A DNA stretch of 29,895 nucleotides from an uncultured Bacteroidales bacterium (GTDB lineage Bacteria > Bacteroidota > Bacteroidia > Bacteroidales > P3), in NCBI GenBank assembly GCA_946540365.1, contig CAMNIH010000005.1, forward strand, positions 1-29,895, read 5' to 3'. The translations under genes were made by a program, and so were the position numbers. The notes under the pieces are model-generated. The model did not search any database. It had not been told where the DNA came from and was given only the letters and a program-made list of their open reading frames with translations. Numbering within the stretch: position 1 is the stretch's first letter; each line of letters starts with the position of its first letter. This document shows, piece after piece, positions 6,842 through 14,913 of the stretch.

Positions 6842-9655
6842 ATGAAAAAAGTACTAATCGTTTTGGGTTTTGCCATGTGTGCTTCCTTCGCCATGGCTCA
6901 GAACTCGAAGATCGTCCGCCAGCACGAGATGCCGAAGAAGGCTGATTTCGCCCTCCAGGCTGAGAGTGCCAAGCCGGTCGATTACAAAGCCTCCGTCTTC
7001 ACCAAGACCCCTGGTGACGTGCTCGGTACCTTCACCTTCTCGGCTTCCGAGAACATCACCACCGGTACCATCGGTGCTACCGACGTCATCAACGACACCA
7101 CCGTCGGCGCCACCCACATGCACGGCCGCACCGAGCCCATCTTCACCTGGCGTCGCATCGCCGACACCAACGTTGTGAAGACCAACGACTTCGCTGCCAC
7201 CTATGAGGAATATCTTGGCTTCCACAGCGCTGCCACCATTATTTCTTATATGGGTGCCGACAACGATGTGCAGGGCAACGATGGTTTCATGATGATCTCC
7301 CTCACCGAGGAAGATGGCGACAACAACTGCATCAACACCTACTTCCAGCTGCCCGCCGTGGCTCTGGGCAACGACCAGATGATCGATGTGCAGTGGCGTC
7401 AGCTCTATCGTAAATACTACGATCAGTGCTTCCTCGACTATAAGGTTGGCAACAGCTGGAAGACCATCGAGGTCAACGTGACCGGCGTCGACTGCGAGGT
7501 CACCGGCCTGGCTTCCGCCTTCTACGTGGCCACCATGCCCCTCGAGGTCGCCAGCCTCTCGTCGCTCGAGCTCCGCTTCCGCGTCTTCGCCGAAGGCGGT
7601 ATCGCCAGCTACGGCTACGGTTGGTTGATCGACGATGTCCAGGTCGTCGCCACCCCGCTCGACCGCTGGAGCTTCACCAACCTCGGCTACCTCAACGGCT
7701 TCTACGGCATGCAGCCCCAGAACTTCAGCGTCCCGCTGTCCTTCACCGCCTACGGCCGCAACACCGGTATCAACAACCGCAACAATGTCACCCTCGATGG
7801 TGTCCACGCCTACAACGGCCAGTGGGATGCCACTTCCTTCATCAGCCGCAGCCAGTCCAACATGACCGGTATGTCCCCCACCACCCCCTACCTCATGACC
7901 CTCAATGAGAGCGGCTACATGGCTCCCAACATGGGCTTCGACGAGAACACCTACTTCGAGCAGGCTGTCCCTGACTACTACAGCTACTACGGCACTCCCA
8001 ACCTGCCCAGCACCTATGGCAAGGTCGGTCTGCCCACCAGCCAGATCGGTTTCAACCAGTACGCCCTCCAGTTCAAGAGCGGCGACCTGGTCTATGAGCT
8101 CGACACCATGGCCTACACCGTCACCGAGAACATGGAAATCACGGCCCGCGATTCGTCCTTCGGCCGCACCGTCCCCGGTTATCGTTGGGGTCTCGACAAT
8201 GGTCTGATCCCCAGCCGCAGCGAGTTTGCCTATCAGTTCACTACCGATCCCACCAACCCCGCCCTTTCGGGTTATGTCACCACCGGTGGTCGTGAGACCG
8301 AGACCCACCAGTATGCCGACGGCTACAGGGTCATCGTCCGCTACAACACCCCCAGTGTGATCCCCACCGACGCCGTTGGCAACCCCTGGCGCATCCGCGG
8401 TCTGGAGTTCGTCACCTCCACCAAGCTCACCTCTGAGATGGTCGAGGGCGCCCTCATCGAGCCCATTTCCATGATCTACCGTTTCGGCGGCGAGACTCTC
8501 CCCAGCGGTCAGCAGATTGGCGACACTGGTTTCTACTACATCAATACCGGTGTTGACGATCAGATCTTCGAGGTGGGTGCCGAGTCCGCTCCTCTCGAGC
8601 TCGGCTATGGCGCCACGCTGCCCGACCAGCCCTACTATGCCGTCAACATCCTCTTCCCCGAGCAGCCTGAGCTCGAGCCCAACCGCATGTATCGCTTCGG
8701 CTACGCCAACCATTCGGCCGGTGCCCGCTTCGCCGTGGCCCGTACCAACTATGTCTACAGAATCGACGACAGCACCCAGGCCCGCTACACCTACAACGAG
8801 GAGTATGCCCCCTACTACAACCAGGTCGCTCCCTCGGGCAAGATCTACGATGTCATGGCCCAGGATCCCGTGCAGGCCAGCCGCGGTTCGACGAACCACA
8901 ATATCTGGGGTTGGAACATCGACTACTATCCCATGATCCGCGTCATCGTTGGCCCCAAAATGGTTATCCCCAGCTTCGGCGTCTTTGGCGAGTGCGAGAG
9001 CGCTGAGGACACCCTCTACACCGTCGTGCGTGACGGCGGGTCCATCGTGTGCGGTGTTGCCGACTCGGCCACCCGTGGCACCAGCCCCGTCTACTACGTT
9101 CTCCCCGGTGCCTTCGCTGAGTACGAACAGAAAGACGACTATCAGAACTTCGTCTGCGGCGAGGGCTACGACCTCTACCCCCACCGCGTCGTCACCGACA
9201 TCCTGCTCGATGGTAACTCGATCTTCAACGACACCAACATCATCGAGCCCATTGAATACAACTTCTACTGGGAGGGTCACACCCCCAACGATACCGTCGC
9301 TTGGGCTCCCGCCCTCGTGCGTAACTACTACGCTGTCACCATCCGCAACATCCAGGCGGATCACCGCCTGAGCGCCGTCACCGAGTGGCGTGCCCTGGGT
9401 CTTGGTGAAGTCGAGGACCAGATCAACATGACCCTCGCCCCCAACCCCGCCAACAGCATGGTCCGCGTTGACATCGCCGGCTTCGTCGGCAAGGCCGACT
9501 GCAGCATCATCGACATGAGCGGCCGCGTGGTTCTCAACACCGAGATCAGCGAAGGCAACAACACCATCAGCCTGAACGGCATCCCCGCTGGCGCCTACTT
9601 CGTGCGCGTCACCAACCCCGCCTTCAGCAAGGTTGAGAAACTCATCGTCCGCTAA
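6842..9655 (+). CDS. Large secreted protein with type IX secretion C-terminal sorting domain
   Basis: 937 residues. A Sec signal peptide opens it (MKKVLIVLGFAMCASFAMAQ). The C-terminal 75 or so residues form a type A T9SS sorting domain: APNPANSMVRVDI, then SIIDMSGRVVL, then GIPAGAYFVRVT and a final basic VEKLIVR. A region around residues 115-280 has jelly-roll/MAM-like strands, including GYGWLIDDVQVV. The remaining approximately 600 residues are Tyr/Asn/Pro-rich with no family I recognise. The product should cross the inner membrane by Sec and the outer membrane by T9SS, then be anchored or released at the surface. Codon choice is extremely biased: TTA, CTA and TCA are absent after codon 5, which suggests high expression. 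It has its own promoter and terminator, so it is a single-gene unit between two repeat regions. Confidence 0.9.
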   Translation: MKKVLIVLGFAMCASFAMAQNSKIVRQHEMPKKADFALQAESAKPVDYKASVFTKTPGDVLGTFTFSASENITTGTIGATDVINDTTVGATHMHGRTEPIFTWRRIADTNVVKTNDFAATYEEYLGFHSAATIISYMGADNDVQGNDGFMMISLTEEDGDNNCINTYFQLPAVALGNDQMIDVQWRQLYRKYYDQCFLDYKVGNSWKTIEVNVTGVDCEVTGLASAFYVATMPLEVASLSSLELRFRVFAEGGIASYGYGWLIDDVQVVATPLDRWSFTNLGYLNGFYGMQPQNFSVPLSFTAYGRNTGINNRNNVTLDGVHAYNGQWDATSFISRSQSNMTGMSPTTPYLMTLNESGYMAPNMGFDENTYFEQAVPDYYSYYGTPNLPSTYGKVGLPTSQIGFNQYALQFKSGDLVYELDTMAYTVTENMEITARDSSFGRTVPGYRWGLDNGLIPSRSEFAYQFTTDPTNPALSGYVTTGGRETETHQYADGYRVIVRYNTPSVIPTDAVGNPWRIRGLEFVTSTKLTSEMVEGALIEPISMIYRFGGETLPSGQQIGDTGFYYINTGVDDQIFEVGAESAPLELGYGATLPDQPYYAVNILFPEQPELEPNRMYRFGYANHSAGARFAVARTNYVYRIDDSTQARYTYNEEYAPYYNQVAPSGKIYDVMAQDPVQASRGSTNHNIWGWNIDYYPMIRVIVGPKMVIPSFGVFGECESAEDTLYTVVRDGGSIVCGVADSATRGTSPVYYVLPGAFAEYEQKDDYQNFVCGEGYDLYPHRVVTDILLDGNSIFNDTNIIEPIEYNFYWEGHTPNDTVAWAPALVRNYYAVTIRNIQADHRLSAVTEWRALGLGEVEDQINMTLAPNPANSMVRVDIAGFVGKADCSIIDMSGRVVLNTEISEGNNTISLNGIPAGAYFVRVTNPAFSKVEKLIVR

Positions 9656-9675
9656 GCGTAAGCCCCAACGGACAC

Positions 9676-9713
9676 AAGAAAACCTCCGCCCCCCGGCGGA
9701 GGTTTTCTTTTTT
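9676..9713 (+). terminator. Intrinsic terminator of the large T9SS gene
   Basis: A perfect 15-bp stem (arms 9676-9690 and 9695-9709, containing AACCTCCGCC and GGCGGAGGTT) with a CCCC loop is followed by a T-run to 9713. It begins 20 bp after the stop codon. Confidence 0.95.
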
Positions 9714-9722
9714 GCCCCCGCA

Positions 9723-9904
9723 GGAACCCCGTCGGGGTTCCATATCAATAGCCACCGCCCACCCACCATACCCGTCTGAACCCCGTAGGGGGTTCCATAT
9801 CAATAGCCAATGCCCACCCACCACACCCGTCTGAACCCCGTAGGGGTTCCATATCAATAGCCACCCCCCACCCATCACACCCGCCCGAACCCCGTAGGGG
9901 TTCC
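9723..9904 (-). repeat. Left repeat array, four units in inverse orientation
   Basis: Four units start at 9723, 9778, 9833 and 9887, spaced about 54-55 bp. Each has the palindrome GAACCCCGTAGGGGTTCC followed by ATATCAATAG or a close variant. Linkers are C-rich and similar to one another (CCACCCACCA...CCCGTCT). The core is the reverse complement of the core of the larger array at 9982-10540, but the linkers are unrelated to that array. No gene is supported here. Confidence 0.9.
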
Positions 9905-9939
9905 ATGTCAATATCAAAACGGGGCGGCGGATTATTGTC

Positions 9940-9982
9940 TGCCGCCCCGTCGGGGCTATGATCGCACCTTTTCGTGCCTACC
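9940..9982. repeat. Dispersed GC-hairpin element between the two arrays
   Basis: TGCCGCCCCGTCGGGGCTAT, then a short variable stretch, then CGTGCCTACC. The same arrangement with the same spacing occurs at 6387-6430. The GCCCCGTCGGGGC core is palindromic. A second potential stem pairs GGGGCGGC near 9921 with GCCGCCCC near 9941. Confidence 0.75.
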
Positions 9983-10540
9983 TATTGACATGGAACCCCT
10001 ACGGGGTTCATGGATCGTGACGATTGGCCGTCTGCTATTGACATGGAACCCCTACGGGGTTCGCGGATCGTGGCGATCGGCCGCATGCTATTGACATGGA
10101 ACCCCTACGGGGTTCGTGGGGCGTGTGTGGCATTTGGCCGTCTGCTATTGACATGGAACCCCTACGGGGTTCGTGGATCGTGGCGATTGGCCGCATGCTA
10201 TTGACATGGAACCCCTACGGGGTTCGTGGATCGTGGCGATCGGCCGCATGCTATTGACATGGAACCCCTACGGGGTTCATGGATTGTGGCGATCGGCCGT
10301 CTGCTATTGACATGGAACCCCTACGGGGTTCGCGGATTGTTGCGATCGGCCGCATGCTATTGACATGGAACCCCTACGGGGTTCGTGGATCGTGGCGATT
10401 GGCCGTCTGCTATTGACATGGAACCCCTACGAGGTTCGTGGATCGTGGCGATCGGCCGCATGCTATTGACATGGAACCCCTACGGGGTTCGTGGATTGTG
10501 GCGATCGGCCGCATGCTATTGACATGGAACCCCTACGGGG
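9982..10540 (+). repeat. 53-bp tandem repeat array, eleven cores
   Basis: Cores start at 9982, 10035, 10088, 10145, 10198, 10251, 10304, 10357, 10410, 10463 and 10516. Each reads CTATTGACATG followed by the palindrome GAACCCCTACGGGGTTC. The period is 53 bp except the third unit (57 bp), and the last core is truncated. Linkers of about 25 bp are near-identical (GTGGATCGTGGCGATCGGCC plus CATG or GTCTG). The linker pattern repeats every five units, so the array is two blocks of five plus a stub. The stub ends 11 bp before the yicC stop codon. Confidence 0.95.
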
Positions 10541-10551
10541 ACTGGACGGGC

Positions 10552-11406
10552 TCACAGCACGTTGCCCAGCTGCTCTTTGATCTTCTCCAGCTCGTCCTTC
10601 ATCACCACCACCAGCCGCTGGATCTCCACGTGGTTGGCCTTCGAGCCCGTGGTGTTGATTTCGCGTCCCATCTCCTGCGCCACGAAGCCCAGCTTCTTGC
10701 CGCACACCTCCTCGTCGGCCATCGTCTGGCGGAAGTAGTCGATGTGCTTCTGCAGGCGCACCTTCTCCTCGGTGATGTCGAGCTTCTCGAGGTAGTAGAT
10801 CAGCTCCTGCTCGAAGCGGTTTTCGTCGACCTCCTTCACGTCGGCCATCCAGCGGCGGATGCGCTCCTTGGCGGTGTCGATGCGTTCGGATTCGTAGGCC
10901 GGGATCTTGCGCAGCATCTCCTCGATGAGGTCCACATGGCGGTGGAAGTCGCGCTCGAGCACGTCGCCCTCCTGGCTGCGGAAGGCGTCGGTCTGGTCGA
11001 TGGCCTGTCCGAGGGCCGTCCTGACGGTCTCCCATTCGGCGTCGCCGAGTTCGCTCTCGCTGCCGCTGTTCCACAGGTCGGGCATCGTCGCCAAGCGTCC
11101 CAGCAGGTCGCCGCCCGGCGCATGCAGCTCGTCGGCCAGCTGGCTCACCGCCTTGTAGCGGGCCGCCAGCAGGTCGCTGTTCAGCGTGACGACGTTGCCG
11201 CCGTTCTCCTCGCTGATGAGGCATTCCACCTTGCCGCGCTCCAGCCGGTTGAGCAGGGTGCGGATCTCCAGCTCGCGCGACCGCAGGAAGGCCGGCAGTT
11301 TGACGATGAGATCCAGCTGTTTGCTATTCAGGGTCTTGATTTCGATGTTCAGTTTCTTCTCGCCGAGGGTGCAGGCCACCTTGGCGTATCCGGTCATTGA
11401 TTTCAT
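10552..11406 (-). CDS. yicC: YicC family endoribonuclease
   Basis: 284 residues with both family hallmarks: the N-terminal MKSMTGYAK and the C-terminal DUF1732 block, QEMGREINTTGSKAN followed by VVVMKDELEKIKEQLGNVL. YicC proteins are conserved RNA-binding proteins with endoribonuclease activity shown for the E. coli member; the target in Bacteroidota is unknown to me. Length is normal for the family. It starts one base after the apbE stop codon (TAA at 11408-11410, ATG at 11406), so it is the last gene of the T9SS-apbE-yicC set. No T-rich intrinsic terminator follows; instead the 53-bp repeat array begins 11 bp past the stop, and its GC palindromes might limit read-through. Confidence 0.92.
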   Translation of the reverse strand: MKSMTGYAKVACTLGEKKLNIEIKTLNSKQLDLIVKLPAFLRSRELEIRTLLNRLERGKVECLISEENGGNVVTLNSDLLAARYKAVSQLADELHAPGGDLLGRLATMPDLWNSGSESELGDAEWETVRTALGQAIDQTDAFRSQEGDVLERDFHRHVDLIEEMLRKIPAYESERIDTAKERIRRWMADVKEVDENRFEQELIYYLEKLDITEEKVRLQKHIDYFRQTMADEEVCGKKLGFVAQEMGREINTTGSKANHVEIQRLVVVMKDELEKIKEQLGNVL

Positions 11407-11407
11407 A

Positions 11408-12448
11408 TTATTTTATTGTTAGTTTGTCGAATGCGGGTGTCGAGTAGGTCTTCAGGGTGCCGCAGCTGTCGTAGATGAACAGCACGGCGCCGGTGCCGGG
11501 CCCGTCGGGGTGGGCTTGGATGAATTGGCGTGCCCGTTCCAGCCCCATGACCATGTAGGCTGTGGCCATGGCGTCGGCCAGCCAGGCGTCGCGCTCCACC
11601 ACCGAGGTGCTGAGCAGCGAGTGCTGCACCGGGCGGCCGGTGGCGGGGTCGATGGTGTGCGAGTAGCGGGCGCCGTCGCGCTCGTAGTATTTGCGGTAGC
11701 TGCCGGAGGTGACCACCGATGCGTCGTGCAGCGTGATGGCGGTGTGTACGACGGGGGCGCTCAGCGAGTCGGCGGCGGGCCGTTCGATGCCGACGCGCCA
11801 GGGCTGGCCGTCGGCCTTGGTGCCGTGGGCCACCACTTCGCCTCCGATGTCGACTAAGTAGCTCTCGATGCCGTGGCGTTCGAGCAGCCGGGCCACGAGG
11901 TCGGAGGCGTAGCCCTGGGCGATGGCGTTGAAGTCGAGCTCGGTGTCGTCGTACTGGCGGCGGTAGCGCCGTCCCTCGCAGCCCACGTCGCCCCTTGCGG
12001 CACGGAGCAGGTCGGCCAGGGTGGCGCTGTCGGGTTCGTTCCGCTGGCGGAAGCTGAAGCCCCACATCTGCACCAGCCGCCCCACGCGCGGGTCGAAGGC
12101 GCCGTCGGTGTAGCGGTGGATGGCCATGGACTGTGTCAGGAGGAAGTGGAGGGTGGTGTCTAAGCTGTCGGTCAGGCCTGCGTTGAGGCGCCGCAGCAGC
12201 GAGCTGTCGACCCACAGCGACGCGGATTGGTCGAAGGCGGCGAGCAGCGAGTCGATCTGCGGCTTCAGGTTGCGTTGCTGCGCGTCGAAGTACTGCACGG
12301 AGTAGTAGGTGCCCTGGGCTTCACCGGCGATCTGCACGGGGCCGGCTGTCGGACGGCAGGCGCTCAGGCCCAGCAGGAGCGGCAGCCATATTAAAAAACG
12401 TCCGACACCGGAGTGCCGGACGTTTTTGTCGTGATAGTGTCTATTCAT
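11408..12448 (-). CDS. apbE: FAD:protein FMN transferase, lipoprotein form
   Basis: 346 residues. ApbE-type enzymes covalently attach FMN to Thr or Ser of target proteins, such as subunits of Nqr and Rnf complexes, outside the cytoplasm. Visible family motifs are AQGTYYSVQYF, AIHRYTDGAFDPRVGRLVQMWGF, DFNAIAQGYASDLVARLLE, YLVDIGGEVVAHG and the metal-site-like HTIDPATGRPVQ. The N-terminus MNRHYHDKNVR, then FLIWLPLLLGLSAC, is a lipoprotein signal with lipobox LSAC. This supports ATG 12448, which overlaps the upstream stop as TAATG. Unusually, a strong intrinsic terminator lies within codons 8-19. No Nqr or Rnf gene is in the window to suggest a target. Confidence 0.92.
   Translation of the reverse strand: MNRHYHDKNVRHSGVGRFLIWLPLLLGLSACRPTAGPVQIAGEAQGTYYSVQYFDAQQRNLKPQIDSLLAAFDQSASLWVDSSLLRRLNAGLTDSLDTTLHFLLTQSMAIHRYTDGAFDPRVGRLVQMWGFSFRQRNEPDSATLADLLRAARGDVGCEGRRYRRQYDDTELDFNAIAQGYASDLVARLLERHGIESYLVDIGGEVVAHGTKADGQPWRVGIERPAADSLSAPVVHTAITLHDASVVTSGSYRKYYERDGARYSHTIDPATGRPVQHSLLSTSVVERDAWLADAMATAYMVMGLERARQFIQAHPDGPGTGAVLFIYDSCGTLKTYSTPAFDKLTIK
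12391..12427 (-). terminator. Intrinsic terminator inside the apbE 5' coding region
   Basis: On the minus strand AAAAACGTCCGGCAC pairs with GTGTCGGACGTTTTT around a TCCG tetraloop, giving a 15-bp stem with one G-U pair, and is followed by a T-run. The pairing is better on the minus-strand RNA than on the plus strand (A-C mismatch there), so it most likely serves the upstream T9SS gene that ends at 12448. Confidence 0.85.
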
Positions 12449-14727
12449 TATTTTCTGACAATGAATTTGCGGGTTGTCTGGTTGCCGTCGGCGCCGTTGA
12501 TGCGGAGCGTGTAGTGGCCGGAGGCAAGGCTGCCGAGGTCGAGTTGGGTGTGGTTGCCCTCGACGGTGCGGCTGATGACCTGCTGACCCACGGTGTTGTA
12601 GATGACCACGTCGGTCATGGGCTCGGCGCTCTCGATGTTGATGTAGCGGCTGGCGGGGTTGGGGTAGATGTTGACCTGCAGGCCTTCCACCTCGTCGATA
12701 CCCACGTTGGCGGTGATGGTGATCCAGTTGGTGTCGGTGCAGTTCTTGATGCTGGTGGCTTCGAGGAGGATGTCGAGGTTGGAGGTCACGTTGTTGATCG
12801 TGACGACGGAATCTCTGACGATGGTGTCGCCCCAGGTCCACTTGTAGCCGTTGTTACGGATCGGGTCGCTGCCGGCCGTGGGCACTGCCTTGAGGGTGGT
12901 GCTCTCGCCCGGATGCAGCATCCAGTTGCCCTCGATGTCGATGACCGGGGTCTTGTTGATGGTGAGGTTCAGGGTGCCGATCTGGAGGCAGCCGTTGGCG
13001 TCGCGCTCGGAGAGGGTGTCGCGGTAGGTGCCGGTCTCGGTGTAGGTCTTGCCGTCGAACTCGGTCCAAGTGAACTCGTCGCAGGCGGTCTGCGTGCGGT
13101 TCAGGATGGTGTTGGGATGAACGACGAGGGTCACGTTGACGATGGAGTCGTAGCAGCGGTTGCGGTTGTTCTGCTTGTGCTCCTCATGGACGAAGTTGGA
13201 GTCGGTGCAGCTGGAGCTGACATAGATGTCGGCGCCGTATTTGCGGTCGATTCTGAATTTGAAGCGCACGCAGACGGCGGTGTCGATGCTGTCGGCGCGG
13301 TAGCGCTTCTCAGGCACGTTGAGGTCGAGGTTGATGGTGCGGTAGGTCTTGCAGTTGGTACCGGCGGTGACGAGGATCAGGGAGTCGCCGTCGGGGCTCA
13401 CAGCGTGCATGCCGCTGGTGGTGAAGCGGGCGGTGGTGTTCTTCCACACCTGGGTCGAATCCAGGCGCTGGAAGGTGAACGAGTAGTACTCGCCGCAGTA
13501 GTATTGGTCGACGGTGTCGCGCTTGTCGTACATGTTGAGCAGCAGCGTGTAGTGGTTGGTGCATCCGCTGACAGAGTCGTAGACGCTGACGGTGGTGTCG
13601 GTGCTGCGGGTGAAGTTATAGTCGGCAGCGGTGCCGGGCAGGGGCAGGGTGGGGTTGCTGTTCTTCCAGTTGTAGGTGCTGCCGCAGTAGTCGACGCGGG
13701 TGGTGTCGTATTGGTGGCCGGAGTAGCTGATCTTGATGCCCACCATGCTGTCGCAGCCGCCGATGACGCTGACGAAGGTGTGGAAGTGGACGTTGGTGTC
13801 GGTGTAGGTGTTACCCTCCCAAGTGTAGGAGCAGCCGGCGTTGATAAGCACCGTGTCGGCTTCAGCCTCCAGGTTGATGCTGGGCACGATGGTGACGTGG
13901 TAGGTGTCGTTGTGCTGGCAGGCGGCGGTGGTGTAGGGGGTGATGCCGCCGGTGTAGGTGGGACGCACATAGTCACCGCTGGTGGTGATGGGCGTGGTGC
14001 TCCAAGTGGGGTTGAAACGGTCGCACCGCACGGTGTCGATTGCGTCGTACTGCACACCGGTGTAGGCGGTGATGTGGACGCGCACGATGCTGTCGCAGCC
14101 GTTGGCGGTCTGGAAGGTACGCACGTGGACCATCGTGTCGGTGATGATGGTGTCGTTCCAGCGGTAGTAGCAGCCGGCAATGGTCTCGACGTTGATGGTG
14201 TCCTTGTATTCGGGATGGACGGTGAGGTTGATGACGTTGTGGTAGGTGCATTCGCCATCGGTCACAGTGGTGTCAAAGTTCTGCGAGGTGGTGTACACGG
14301 TGCCCCAGGGAGCGGTGTAGCTGCCGCAGACGGTGGTGTCGACCACGGTGTCGTGGGTGCCAAGGGTGACCTTGATTTTCACGATGCTGTCGCAGCCTTG
14401 GACTGTCGTCAGGGTGTCTTTGAAGAAACCTGTGGATTCCCAAGTCTTGCCGTTCCAGCTGGCATAGCAACCACCGGTGACGGGGATGATGGTCGTGGTG
14501 TCCATGTGCTCGCTGTATTTCGTGAAGTGAAGCACGAATACGGTGTCGCCCACGGTGTGCGTGACCACTGTGTCTTTGGTGTACTCATGGTTGTCGCGTG
14601 GCCACGTGTACTTCTGGCAGGAGGAGACGGTGTCCACCTTCATGCTCAGGGTTGGTGCCGTCTGTGCGAAGGTCGCCGGCATGCATATCATGGCCAATAA
14701 CAGACTCAATAATGCTTTTTTCATCAT
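12448..14727 (-). CDS. Cys-repeat surface protein with type IX secretion sorting domain
   Basis: 759 residues with signal peptide MMKKALLSLLLAMICMPATFAQ. The mature protein is a row of about ten degenerate modules of 45-75 residues. Each starts with a Cys-aromatic motif (such as GCYASWNGK, GCYYRWND, GCSYTWEGN, CDEFTWTEF) and many close with a second Cys in GCDSIVKI-like strands. Paired cysteines suggest a disulphide per module. An Ig/PKD-like segment follows (about residues 600-680), then a type A sorting domain: VNIYPNPASRYINIES, VVIYNTVGQQVI, LASGHYTLRI and KFIVRK. Such Thr/Asp-rich repeat proteins are common T9SS cargo, with adhesin or matrix roles suspected. It leads the T9SS-apbE-yicC unit and has an upstream -7 element. 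Two ATGs (14727, 14724) are possible. Confidence 0.88.
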   Translation of the reverse strand: MMKKALLSLLLAMICMPATFAQTAPTLSMKVDTVSSCQKYTWPRDNHEYTKDTVVTHTVGDTVFVLHFTKYSEHMDTTTIIPVTGGCYASWNGKTWESTGFFKDTLTTVQGCDSIVKIKVTLGTHDTVVDTTVCGSYTAPWGTVYTTSQNFDTTVTDGECTYHNVINLTVHPEYKDTINVETIAGCYYRWNDTIITDTMVHVRTFQTANGCDSIVRVHITAYTGVQYDAIDTVRCDRFNPTWSTTPITTSGDYVRPTYTGGITPYTTAACQHNDTYHVTIVPSINLEAEADTVLINAGCSYTWEGNTYTDTNVHFHTFVSVIGGCDSMVGIKISYSGHQYDTTRVDYCGSTYNWKNSNPTLPLPGTAADYNFTRSTDTTVSVYDSVSGCTNHYTLLLNMYDKRDTVDQYYCGEYYSFTFQRLDSTQVWKNTTARFTTSGMHAVSPDGDSLILVTAGTNCKTYRTINLDLNVPEKRYRADSIDTAVCVRFKFRIDRKYGADIYVSSSCTDSNFVHEEHKQNNRNRCYDSIVNVTLVVHPNTILNRTQTACDEFTWTEFDGKTYTETGTYRDTLSERDANGCLQIGTLNLTINKTPVIDIEGNWMLHPGESTTLKAVPTAGSDPIRNNGYKWTWGDTIVRDSVVTINNVTSNLDILLEATSIKNCTDTNWITITANVGIDEVEGLQVNIYPNPASRYINIESAEPMTDVVIYNTVGQQVISRTVEGNHTQLDLGSLASGHYTLRINGADGNQTTRKFIVRK

Positions 14728-14817
14728 GTTTGTATTATGTTTTTATTTTTATTATCTTTTTATCTTTTAGTTGGTTGCAACCAAAAAACACCTTTTATGG
14801 CTTCAAGGTTGAACATG

Positions 14818-14825
14818 CAAAGATA
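14818..14825 (-). promoter_or_regulatory. Probable -7 element for the Cys-repeat T9SS gene
   Basis: TATCTTTG on the minus strand (TAnnTTTG), about 90 bp upstream of the start codon. No convincing -33 TTTG at 19-21 bp was found, so this is a partial match. Confidence 0.55.
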
Positions 14826-14913
14826 ATACTTTTTTTTAAAATGTCACATATTTTATTGCAAACAATGGTATTTTTATGATATTTTAATGACATTGTCTGC
14901 CCGTGATGTGGCA

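Noticed and set aside
6854..9769. 971-codon antisense open frame opposite the large T9SS gene
   Set aside because: It is codon-aligned with the sense gene and is open only because that gene avoids TTA, CTA and TCA. The product is low-complexity Gly/Val/Asp sequence with no domain.
10010..10204. Open frame through the 53-bp repeats
   Set aside because: The 53-bp period is not a multiple of three, so the frame shifts each unit and no stable peptide repeat is encoded.
9982..10540. CRISPR array
   Set aside because: The repeat-plus-spacer look and 53-bp period are similar, but the 25-bp 'spacers' are nearly identical to each other and no cas gene is present.
12514..14700. 728-codon antisense open frame opposite the Cys-repeat T9SS gene
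   Set aside because: Same codon-avoidance effect, in codon register with the sense gene; repetitive Gly/Val/Ala sequence without a recognisable family.
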